23,861 nucleotides of DNA from Fragilaria crotonensis (Eukaryota > Bacillariophyta > Fragilariophyceae > Fragilariales > Fragilariaceae), in contig JAKSYS010000805.1 of assembly GCA_022925895.1 (NCBI GenBank), forward strand, positions 1-23,861, given 5' to 3'. The notes beneath the pieces are model-generated. The model searched no databases. It was not told where the DNA came from and worked only from the letters and a program-made list of their open reading frames with translations. Of this stretch, positions 8,374 to 17,196 are shown piece after piece. A program made the position numbers and the translations under genes. Position 1 is the first letter of the stretch. Every line of letters begins with the position of its first letter.

Positions 8374-9222
8374 CTGTTCTATGAGTGGCAGCACAGGGCT
8401 AACTATAACATGCACACGTAGCAATTCAAATCATTCGGTTATCATAGAATGCAACGGAGTGTCGTATCAAGTATGCTGTTCCACGCATAACAAATTTCAA
8501 AAAATTAACTGGCTGGCGTGACAAAGGGTGGGCAGGCGTATTGGAAAACCCATGAAAGAAATGAGAAACAAAGATTCCGTGTCTTCTTCGGCCTACGCGT
8601 GTCACAGGTGCTCTACAGGATGGCCCCACGCAGCTTCATTACTGTGACGAAAATGTTGACGTCATTTCCTTGCATTCTAATCGGATCCGTGTCAGAATTA
8701 TACATACTACTAGTACAGGACCGTGTGTAGGGTGTAGGGTGTAGGGCCAAAGGCCTCTTGACCCTTGGCACATTTCGGTCACACTATTTCGTACGCCAGT
8801 ACTTGTACTGGAGTCAAAAGGTACAGCAGCTGACAGCTGTTATTGTGCCGTTATTGACGTTGAAATTTCGTCCCCGCCAGCTGAGTCCCATCCGGCTTTG
8901 GATACGAAGATTCCCACGCCAACTGTATACGGCGAATCGCCAGTACGAAAACTACAGTTGTCCCGGACTGCTTTCCGCCCTCATTACCTCCTTTTCTACA
9001 ACAACAATTTGTCCACATTAACCCAGTGCAATTCAACTGCAATTTCCCTTCATGTGCCAACTAATTTCCAACATGTGTCCCTCATCATGTTGGCTAAGTC
9101 TGGCCATGTTGCAACAGTTGTTGCGACCGTCAATTTGCTCGTGAAGGCGGAGTTGGTCCTGACATTTCAATGCCCTTATCAGTGGGATGAAGGCTTTGAA
9201 TGTTCACTCCCACAACCCTCTA
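8374..9222. other. Gene-free stretch
   Basis: No recognisable coding sequence. Short overlapping frames on both strands lack shared composition or motifs. A minor tandem of three TGTAGGG-like heptamers occurs at 8726-8744. The sequence has no visible relation to neighbouring elements and may be ancient intergenic DNA. Confidence 0.5.
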
Positions 9223-9302
9223 AGGGCCACCCTTATGAGATTTTTTTTGACAGATACAGAAACGTTTCTGTTTCTGTTACTCAATATTACCACCCTTGTG
9301 AG
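9223..9302 (+). repeat. Left terminal inverted repeat
   Basis: A perfect 26-bp outer segment is followed by an imperfect extension to the subterminal motif CACCCTTGTGAG. It includes the palindrome AGAAACGTTTCT at about 9258-9269. Confidence 0.65.
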
Positions 9303-9599
9303 CAGAAAACGAGTTACGGGAAAAAGTTCTTTTCTGTTAGGATGCGCCCCATATCCCAAATCCAATCAGATACCACTTCGGTTTCTGATCGTGCAACAGA
9401 AACCATTTTGGAAAAACAGAAACCGAATTGCATCAAAGGGATTCGAGATTCCCTCGGATGTGATACTGGTACGAAGTAATCGGAGTATCGGAGTACCATG
9501 CACTTGTTTTACGTCGTAGCACATCATACGACTCGGAGACTCGGAGTACAGTTCATGCAATGAGGGGCCACCGTATCTTTCGTTTTTGTACACTTGCCA

Positions 9600-10285
9600 T
9601 CATCAGTTTGTTTCAAGTGCAACGTCAAGTCCTTTTCGCAGCTGGAGCTGGAACTTATGGTGCCGACGAGCACAAGCCAACAACACGAACGACGAGGAAC
9701 TACTGTCCATAATTGCATCGAGGAGATGATTACGCTGCAGCGTTTGTGAGAGTCATCCCTACGAATGCAAGCAAAGGCGATTGATCTCCTTGCTCAACTT
9801 GCATTTTAAGAGTTTGGGGTGCTTTTTTTGCAACAAATCAAGAAAGAATTATCTCCATGACCTTCGTCACAAGGCTCCTGGCAAACGTGCTGCATGCGAA
9901 TTGAAACCTTCTGGTCTGAGTCTGTTGATGAGGCTTTGAAGCCGGGGTCGATAGATGCTGCCATATCAGTGCTGGTACAGAAGACGAAACTCAACTAATT
10001 TTTCAGCATTCCATGCCTATCGAAGAATATCGAGGCGGAGGTTTTGAGGGCGACATACCAAGCTGTGCAATTGGTGGTCCTGCCTGGTTCGGTTTCGTCT
10101 GGTTCCTGAACGATTCATCGCCGAACGAGGTTGAAATCGATTATGACGATCAGGAAATAACTCTCTCATCCAGCAAACTATGTGCCATTATTACCCAGCG
10201 AAATTGCCAAGTATGGCGCAGAGTCCCTTCGCTCTCATGCAGAATTCATGCGTATTGTGAAGAAGGTGGACAAGATTGACACGAA
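9600..10285 (+). pseudogene. Decayed coding-like interior of the TIR element
   Basis: Plus-strand frames here contain peptide-like stretches that shift frame repeatedly, such as AKAIDLLAQLAF near 9770, LFLQQIKKELS near 9820, SVDEALKPGSIDAAISVLVQ near 9930, EAEVLRATYQAVQLVVLP near 10030 and EIAKYGAESLRSHAEFMRI near 10200. Composition is protein-like, but I recognise no family. The longest clean frame (10013-10279, 88 codons) is in a different frame from these. It may be a captured host gene fragment or a decayed transposon gene. Confidence 0.25.
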
Positions 10286-10550
10286 TTAGACGAAGGAACC
10301 GATTTGTAAATTTGCAATCCTTGTCAAAAACAAAAAGAGGTCTGCAATCAAAAAGTAGATGATACTATACTTGCTTGATTCATGCTTGTCATTTACTAGT
10401 TACCAGTAGCCACTGGAGTGCGTTACGTCTTCGTCGTCGAGAAACGATGTCTTGTCTTCGTTAGCTCGAGAGCATGCGAATGAACGCGACTCGTTCGACT
10501 GAGTTTCGACTCATACGACTCACTTATTTCTGTTTCTGTTATGTGCGTTT

Positions 10551-10637
10551 CTCACAAGGGTGCAGGCGCAAGAAAATCTCCAATAAAAACAAAAACGTTT
10601 GTGTTTCTGTGAAAAAAAATCTCATAAGGGTGGCCCT
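10551..10637 (-). repeat. Right terminal inverted repeat
   Basis: Reverse complement of the left end, perfect over the outer 26 bp, with the CACCCTTGTGAG motif 75 bases in from the end (68 bases on the left). Confidence 0.65.
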
Positions 10638-11319
10638 AACTTCGCGAAAGTAGATCGGCAAGATTCAATCGGACCTGGATTGAATTGGTTCCTTCAAAGT
10701 GAAACCTAGAAATAAGCTCATAAGTTAAACAACTCTAGAATTAAAAACTCTACGTTTGACCGAACCCGGATTTCTACGAACTAGTACGCAGCCTTGATCA
10801 CGCCGTGTACTTCGACTACTGGAGTACTACTAGAGTACAACCTGCCTGACACCTGACACTTGAGACGCGACTGTGCTAGTAGTAGACATCCGGTAAAAAA
10901 AGCAGAACAAAAGTAGCACATCTACGGTAGTAGTCCCACAGCTACTTTTGAAATCCAAAACAGTTGTCGAGAATTGTAGGCTAGTAGTACTGGATAAGAC
11001 CAGTACCGGTTCGACAGTAAATACTGTTGTCGGTTAAAAAATGTTTTGAGATGCGAAGTTCAGTCGGGATGTCAGATTCGAGTCTCACGTGAACTCCAAA
11101 TTTGACAGCACAGCACGACTGAAGTGGAAAAAGACTTCAAGATTAATTGTGGAATGGAATTCCAGCAGAGGGTCTTGGAACAATGCAAAGATTCCATTGA
11201 AGGCCAAAACTAATGGGAAGTCAATTAAGAAAATTAAGAGTTAAGAGTGATGGAGAATGGACAGAAGTCAATTTTTGAAGAACAGAGAAGAACAAGGACA
11301 GAGTCCCAGGAAGGAAGAA
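10638..11319. other. Gene-free stretch before the satellite
   Basis: No frame over about 60 codons and no repeat structure seen. AT-rich with many stops in all frames. Confidence 0.5.
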
Positions 11320-11972
11320 GACTGACGATGGTATCATGGGACAAAAGGGAACCTGAAGAAAAGAGTTAGTTTAGAAAAAACACATAACTTGACTTCATCA
11401 AATTTGTCAAGGCCTGACAACTGCAATTGTTATCACCCCATAACCTGGAGAAAAGAGTTCCTCAAAGACTGACAATGGTCTGATGGGACAAAAGGGCCTG
11501 AAGAAAGGAGGTAGTTTAGAAAAACTCATAACTCTTACTTCATCAAATTTGTCAAGGCCTGACAACTGCAGTTGTTATCACCCCATAACCTGGAGAAAAG
11601 AGTTCCTCAAAGACTGACGATGGTCTGATGGGACAAAAGGGAACCTGAAGAAAAGAGTTAGTTTAGAAAAAACACATAACTTGACTTCATCAAATTTGTC
11701 AAGGCCTGACAACTGCAATTGTTATCACCCCATAACCTGGAGAAAAGAGTTCCTCGAAGACTGACGATGGTCTGATGGGACAAAAGGGAACCTGAAGAAA
11801 AGAGGTAGTTTAGAAAAACTCATAACTCTTACTTCATCAAATTTGTCAAGGCCTGACAACTGCAGTTGTTATCACCCCATAACCTGGAGAAAAGAGTTAC
11901 TTTAGAAAAATTCATAACATTTACTTCACTGAATTTGTCAAGGCCTGACAACCGAAGTTATCACCCCATAAC
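11320..11972 (+). repeat. Satellite of ~146-bp units with A-B-A-B pattern
   Basis: GACTGACGATGG-type unit starts lie at 11320, 11467, 11612 and 11759 (periods 147, 145, 147). Units 1 and 3 share ACACATAACTTGACTTC and GCAATTG; units 2 and 4 share CTCATAACTCTTACTTC and GCAGTTG, so the repeat is a ~292-bp dimer. A fifth copy (about 11896-11972) lacks roughly the first third. All carry TCAAATTTGTCAAGGCCTGA or close variants. The array stops 56 bp before the DIRS-type element. Confidence 0.9.
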
Positions 11973-12028
11973 CAGAGCAAGAACTGTGATACCAAGCTTG
12001 TGTAAATCTAGGATTCTCAGCAAACAGT

Positions 12029-12328
12029 CACGAAATAAATTCCGAGTCTTGTCCGCATTTCTCTAAGTCCGTTTAGTCGGATGAGTCGGCCGCCTAGTGG
12101 TTTCGTCGTACCGCTGTCTCGCGTACTGTCGCGTCGATTCGTGTGTTGCTGTGTGTGGTTTTCTGGATTCTCCTTCATGTTCACGAGGCTAGTGGAACTA
12201 AATAGATGGCATCGGAATCTGGTCCTAATAGTTTTGTCTCTCTCTCCTGGTTCGTCTCGCGGGGTCGGTCCCGTGATATTCATCTAGCGGGGTCCGTCGC
12301 GTCGTTGTGAGTCGACCTGGTTTCCGCC
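12029..12328 (-). repeat. Split direct repeat B2 (outer 3' end)
   Basis: Matches 12564-12861 over 300 bases with two single-base indels, both in or beside runs (TTTT/TTT and TCC/TC). Begins CACGAAATAAATTCCGAG at the element boundary. It contains no gene; open frames in it repeat in B1. Confidence 0.93.
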
Positions 12329-12416
12329 CCATGCAGTGCATGGCCAGGAGGTAACGGCGCCGGAGGCGCCGATGAACCTAGGCATCGGGCCAGGAGAGGA
12401 GGTGTGGGTGGGTGGG
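12329..12416. other. Hairpin-rich unique spacer between A2 and B2
   Basis: The only part of the 3' repeat region that is not repeated. It holds three adjacent inverted repeats: CCATGCA-G-TGCATGG (12329-12343), CGGCGCC-GGA-GGCGCCG (12355-12371) and CCGATG-8-CATCGG (12369-12388), then a G-rich stretch (GTGTGGGTGGGTGGG, 12402-12416). The position suggests a structural role in replication, transcript ending or circle formation, which is inference. Confidence 0.6.
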
Positions 12417-12565
12417 ATTAACTAGAGTAGTGTCTTTGTTGATTCGAGTTCGTCCGGATTGTGAGCAATTCGCATCTTGTGTTGTGTCCGGGTGTTCGTC
12501 TGTCTGTGTCTCGTGTTCGTCTGTCTGACGGCGACTGCTCTCCTTTCCGAACTTCGGACATGCCA
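12417..12565 (-). repeat. Split direct repeat A2 (internal copy)
   Basis: Matches A1 at 18817-18967 from ATTAACTAGAG to CATGCCA, with two single-base run-length differences (CTCTCCTTTCC against CTCTCCCTTTCCC). It contains two short direct repeats of GTGTTCGTCTGTCTG. It abuts B1 with CA shared at 12564-12565. Confidence 0.93.
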
Positions 12566-12861
12566 CGAAATAAATTCCGAGTCTTGTCCGCATTTCTCTA
12601 AGTCCGTTTAGTCGGATGAGTCGGCCGCCTAGTGGTTTCGTCGTACCGCTGTCTCGCGTACTGTCGCGTCGATTCGTGTGTTGCTGTGTGTGGTTTTCTG
12701 GATTCTCCTTCATGTTCACGAGGCTAGTGGAACTAAATAGATGGCATCGGAATCTGGTCCTAATAGTTTGTCTCTCTCTCTGGTTCGTCTCGCGGGGTCG
12801 GTCCCGTGATATTCATCTAGCGGGGTCCGTCGCGTCGTTGTGAGTCGACCTGGTTTCCGCC
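12564..12861 (-). repeat. Split direct repeat B1 (internal copy)
   Basis: Copy of B2. The recombinase gene ends inside it (stop at 12817), so the last ~15 codons of the recombinase are repeat sequence and are also present, out of context, in B2. Confidence 0.93.
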
Positions 12862-13769
12862 ATTTTCCGGTTGTCGTTCGTCCGCAGGATCATGGGCGAC
12901 TGTGAAGAAAGTTTGTCGATTCGTCATGCGCGTGGCGACCCCGATCGTGGTGTCTGGCACTTGGATGCGTAGGTATCTCATGAACGTCCTGCTCCGCCAA
13001 CGGCCCACCATCTGTATCGTTTCGCTTGGCACACCTGCCAAGTGCATTGCCATGGCCGCGCCCGACCTAATCGAGTGCGTACCGATTCGATCGGCCTGGA
13101 GTCCCAGCCTCTCCTCTCGATAGTATTGTCGCGGCCCTCAGCTGTTCGAGGATCGTTTTCGAAGAGACGTGTTCGAGCTCGTTCGATGTTGTCGATACGA
13201 AAGCGTTTATCTTCGGGTTCGTCCGACCAAGTCGTTCGTAGCCTCTAATTCTGTGAATCAATTCCGCAAGTGTCCGTACCGGACATATGTCTGCCTGACC
13301 GGGGTTGTTGTTCCTGTGCTGCGTCACCTTCGCTCCTTTGTCTCCGTTCTTTTGTTGTCGATAGGTGATCGTTACGGCGTCTGCATTTCGGGTTTGTTCG
13401 TAGGAGAAAGTCGTCAGCGTTTCGTCCTGTTTCCTGAATCGAACGTCGTCTACTCTGACTACCGATGTTCGTCTGCCGCCTCCCACGTCGGAGTATTCGC
13501 AAGACCTCATGGCGAAGAAAAGGCCGTGACCACCAGTTGTCCGACTGCCACGTCCAACTCGTTCCTGGACCAGGATCTCACCTTCCTGATCACTTCAAGA
13601 GGAATGGCTTGTTGTTGTGCGACTCCCGGGTCGTCGTCCGCGTACTTCTTCAATTGTAAAGCCAGAAGGGGTCGAGGCGTCCGGCGGAGTCGTGGATTGG
13701 GCTCTCAAGTTTGTTAAGCCTGAAGGTCTGAGCCACACCGTCGAGGGTGGCACGAATGGTACCGGACAT
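12817..13769 (-). CDS. Tyrosine recombinase of the DIRS-type element
   Basis: The recombinase inserts the circular DNA copy at the target. The N-terminal core-binding part begins near 13769 (GTIRATLDGVAQTFR), passes through LQLKKYADDDPGVAQQQ and reaches the catalytic domain. Catalytic Arg I is in FFFAMRSCEYSD (about 13505). A lysine-rich beta-hairpin region (TYRQQKNGDKGAKV) and a conserved DICPVRTLAELI follow. The H-x-x-R box THSIRSGAA has its H at 13077-13075 and R at 13068-13066. GRWRSRTFMRYLR holds the nucleophile Tyr (Y27 of the last segment), with W at the usual second H/W position, as in Cre. The reading changes frame at about 13650, 13515 (a four-T run one short) and 13070. All R-H-R-Y residues are present. 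Confidence 0.9.
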
Positions 13770-14500
13770 GGCTCCATTGCCATCTGTCGCAGGCTGTCTG
13801 GAGCGAAGCCGTCCGTCCCGAAGGGCGGCAGCGAAACACGCGAAGATTTCCGTCCTTTCGTTTCGTCCGAACCGGCGGAGAAAGGGTCGAGGTCGACTCC
13901 GACTCGCTCGAGGAATCGTGCGTAGCAGTTCCAGCTGCTGCTGCGCTTGGCGCGGGTTGAGTCGGCAAGAGCTGCGTTTTGGGCAGCAGACGCAGCCAGT
14001 CTCCAATCTGCGAAATGAGGGCTGGCTGCAAGGGGATGATCCTGAAGTTCTGTGGGACAAAGGGTGAGCCATGTTTCCTGATGAGCGAGGTGACCTCGTC
14101 GTCGTCGAGCGCGAAGTCTCGCGATAAAATGTCCGCCACCTTGTTCTCTCGCCCGGGAACCATTGAGTGTAGTGGTCGATCTCGTGCGTCAGACAGAAAT
14201 CAGCGAAACTCCTCGCGATGGTGAGGTGAAGCGGACAGTTGTCGTCGAAGCTGGACTTTGCCAGCCACCCTGCGGCCGAGGTGCTATCCCCTGGCTTAGC
14301 AGGACGTCCGAGACTGGCGACCACTTTTTCCTTCGCGGAATTCGACTACCATTCCCACGAAGGCTGCTAGAAACTCCAACGTATTAAGTGTCGCTCGTCC
14401 CGCTAGATCTTCGGGCAGTTGGTATCGCCAAGCAATCCCGCTTTGGAGACCATATCCTCCTATCCCTTGCGGGCAAGCGTCCACCCGAACGATTCGCGTC
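13770..14500 (-). CDS. RNase H domain and linker of the DIRS-type Pol
   Basis: This domain removes the RNA template after cDNA synthesis. First acidic residue is in IVRVDACPQGIGGYG (D near 14481), the second in TLNTLEFLAAFVGM (E near 14376) and the third in PGDSTSAAGWLAKSSF (D near 14288). The WFPGRENKVADILSRDF block (about 14165-14110) is the usual close of RNase H in Ty3/DIRS-like Pol proteins. After it, a variable Ser/Ala/Pro-rich linker (about 14050-13850) leads to the recombinase. The domain is spread over two or three frames. The same polypeptide probably continues into the recombinase, since no separate start is evident. Confidence 0.85.
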
Positions 14501-16162
14501 GGCCACCTGCAGACCAATCTGTTGATGGAGATCCCTTGCGCCGCTCTTCGCAGGAAGCTCCTCCAAAGGCTCAGGTCATCGCGTTGGGGATTCGTCAGTC
14601 TCGTCTTTCCACTTCGTTTCGATCTCTCGCATGCCTTGTAGAGTCGCCCCATGAAATGCCTGGAGTACGGGACGACGTATGCGGCGTGGCTGAGTCGTCC
14701 GAGGGTCTTCTCAGATCGTTCGTCGTTACGTGCGCATGCCTGTTCGCTAGGATCTTGTCGATCACTTTCGTCCATGCGTGGTATTTGTCCTCAGGCAGAG
14801 CGACCGTGAAGCGGCGTGTGTCTACCAGCCATCCCAAGATCATCTTCCGCTCAGATGGTTTCGCCTCGGCCAGGAACTTCGGGATGGCAAGGATGTCGTC
14901 TCTGGGAAAGGATTCGTTTCCCTCTGCGTTGTGGGGTCTTCCCACTATGTGCAATGCAAGGGAATCGCTGCCGAGCTCTTTTCTGCGTCTCTTGGGTTGA
15001 AAGCCCCAAAATGTCGTCCAGGTAACAGTCGAATCTGGGTAGATCGTCGTCGTTTGCGATCGGGTAGTTCACAGCGAAGAAATCGGCTTCTCCGAATTCG
15101 CTCGACCCGTCGATCATTCCATCGTCGTTATCTACGGCTTCGTCAGAATCAAGCAAGTGTTGATGCGGCGAGTGGAATACCTTCGGGTCCCAGTCTGATC
15201 TCCTGACGAGGTCATTCGCAAGGTCCGTGATTACTTCGGACACGTCGCTCCACTGGGACGGGTTTGGTGCTCCTCCGAAAGTCATCCTGAGTGCCACGAG
15301 GAGCAGGTCGTCAATGCTAGTGCAAGACTTCAGGGCGGTTCGTGCCTTTAAGTGTATTCGTCTGTAGGCGGATTTGCAGTCCACCTTTGTGAGGAGGATG
15401 GGTTCTTTCGGCCACAATTGTCTGAGGTACGAGATGTGGTACATCAGTCGACTGAAAGCCCTGCCAAATCGTGCGGTCGTCAGTTGTGACGTGTCCACTC
15501 TGTCGTTTACGCTTCGTCCTGGGATCCCGCTGGGGTTGAATGACTGGTCGTGTGAGCCTTAGCTTCTCGATGGTCTGTCCCTTCTCGTCGATCGATGTCT
15601 GTGCCACCATGCCCAAAGGCGCCACCTCGCAGCCTTCTAATTCCAGAGCGGCCTCCTCGGTAGGGGCAGTTGCCAGCCCCTTTCCACTTCTTCTTTTAGC
15701 ATTGATATCAACTTCGCTTCGTGGCCTCGGGCCGATTTGTGATTGCCACGGGCGAGGTTGTCGCGGACGTCGGCGAGGCGGTCGGCGTCGGAAATCTCGC
15801 GGAGGAAAATCCGCGCCGTCTGAAATGCGCTCTTGGAAGCGCGACCAGAGCGGGTGTGCGGAGAGGCGGCGCCAGGAGCGCGGCGGATCGAAATTCGGAT
15901 CCGGGTGTCACCGCGCTGAACGGTTGGGCGTCCACGGCTGCCCCGAGGTCCAGCGCGTAGCGCCGGAGGACTGCCAGGTTGTGAGCGGCCGCCTCGTGAG
16001 TCCATTCGAAGCGGAATTCGGTCGGGTGCGTCGTCGGCTGGGGGGCGTCGAGGATGCTGGCCAGAGCATCGGCGAGTCGAGGTTCGGGAAGGCGCGGGAA
16101 AGGCGAGTCGACATTCGGAAGCGGTATCGTCGGAAGTGGAACCAGGGCGAGTGACTTACCGT
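14500..16162 (-). CDS. Reverse transcriptase of the DIRS-type element
   Basis: The region starts with a conserved leader (GKSLALVPLPTIPLPNVDS at about 16160) and the pre-RT module (EISDADRLADV, RGNHKSA, KEEVERGWQLPLP; 16005-15640). Fingers follow (KLRLT, then SFNPSGIPGRSVND). Palm motif A is LLTKVDCKSAYRRIH (D40 of the frame starting at 15498), motif B FGGAPNPSQWSD (74-85) and motif C CYLDDILGL (Y159 to D162). An acidic insert of about 45 residues separates B and C. The thumb/connection part (KMILGWLVDTRRFTVALPEDK; then SHAAYVVPYSRHFMGRLYKAC) lies in two further frames down to 14500. Breaks lie near 15650, 15545, 14950 and 14700. The divergent copy at the right of the window reads through the 15545 site, which shows that break is private to this copy. 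Confidence 0.92.
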
Positions 16163-16463
16163 TGGTCCTAGGACCCCAGAGGGGTGTCAGGAGTCGTGAC
16201 GTGAGACGAACGTCCTCGTTCGCAGTGCCGGGGCGGTCAGCTCCGCGGCGGACGGTCGTGGGCGGTCGGGCGGGCGAGGCGGTGTCGCGGCCGCGAGCGA
16301 TGTCTCATGCGTGGCGATCGTTGCCGTCGGGCGTGGTTGTGCAGCCGGGATTGCTATGGACGGACCCGCTATGGGTCCATCGGTCGGCTGGCGCGAGTCG
16401 CGGAAAGGCGGTGCGTCCCCTGTCGTTCGTCGATTGTGAAATTCGCGATGGGCTGCCTCGTGA

Positions 16464-17196
16464 TCAAAGGACCACCGGGAAGGCTGAGCGACGAAAAAGT
16501 TGTAGTGTAAGCAGATGCAGAGGTCCTAATTTCGTTTTCTTGCTGGGCGGCGTCGAGTCGGACGAGGGTCGGCGCATGCGCGCCCTGCATTGTTCGATCC
16601 ATGCCCTAACGCTCGCGGTTTGTTCGGTCGTAAGGGCGACGTGCGAAGCGCTCAGGAAGCAGCTCCGGACACACTTGCCGTTCAAGTGCCAGCGGCAGCA
16701 CATGTTCGGGAGCGGCCCGCTCCGCACGTGATCGAGGAAGACCTGCCAGACGTCGTTGGCGTCCTTCGTGAACAGGTCCTGCTGCGGGTTCGTGACAGCG
16801 TCTGCTGGTTGTCCCTTTCGTCCAGATCGTGCGCCGCCTCCTCCTGATGCGCTGGGGCTTCCGCCTTCGCGGCAGCTGCCCCGGACCCCATCCTGTCTTT
16901 CAAGAAGTCGCAGGCGGGAAGACGAAGGCTCCGTCCTCCAGTTGCTGACGCGTCGAACGGAAGTCTAGCAGATTCAGGTTGATATCGTCCTCGTGTTCCA
17001 CTCCTGCGCACAACACCAAGTATTGTTGCGTGCGTTTCTCGATGAACCAACCGAGGCGACAGGCGGCCGAGTTGTCTTCGTGAGCTAGCTGTCGTAACGT
17101 CGCTAAGGTCGATCCGACTGCTCGCGTCAGGAAACGACACCACTCGTCCAACATATGCGTCAACGGGGACCGCGGGCCGAAGAGGAGCTCGGCCAC
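16464..17196 (-). CDS. C-terminal part of the Gag-like protein, with CCCH-type finger
   Basis: Continuation of the Gag-like ORF in other frames. The first segment has SPLTHMLDEWCRFLTRAVGS, LGWFIEKRTQQYLVLCAGVE and RSTRQQLEDGAFVFP (17196 to about 16915). A Gln/Arg-rich linker follows, then NMCCRWHLNGKCVRSCFL with a downstream His (about 16710-16650). The spacing C-x8-C-x3-C-x5-H is that of CCCH fingers found in Gag-like proteins of many microalgal and fungal retroelements. An RNA-binding role in packaging is likely. Frame breaks are at about 17190 (GGGG one base short) and 16915 (a missing G). The second copy confirms both as continuous protein. Confidence 0.75.

Larger units (their letters stand above)
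9223..10637. mobile_element. Candidate non-autonomous DNA transposon with terminal inverted repeats
   Basis: The ends are perfect 26-bp inverted repeats, AGGGCCACCCTTATGAGA plus eight T at 9223-9248 and the complement at 10612-10637. Looser similarity continues inward (ACAGA..CA..AAACGTTT.TGTTT) to a second inverted motif, CACCCTTGTGAG, at 9291-9302 and 10551-10562. The total of ~1,415 bp holds no intact transposase. Flanking bases (TA on the left, AA on the right) give no convincing target duplication. The superfamily is not assigned. Two separate small elements inserted in opposite orientation would look similar. Confidence 0.55.

Noticed and set aside
8726-8744. Telomere-like TGTAGGG repeats
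   Set aside because: Only about three units; not a known telomere unit and surrounded by unique DNA.
8898-9519. Overlapping plus-strand frames of 193 and 110 codons
   Set aside because: They cross the left end of the TIR element, overlap each other in different frames and show no motif.
12017-12719. Repeated minus-strand frames in the B1/B2 repeats
   Set aside because: Same chance frame in both direct repeats; it lies in terminal repeat DNA.
13169-13717. 182-codon plus-strand frame over the recombinase
   Set aside because: Antisense to the tyrosine recombinase; no independent support. The same holds for plus-strand frames at 14419-15000, 15540-16154 and 16054-16731.
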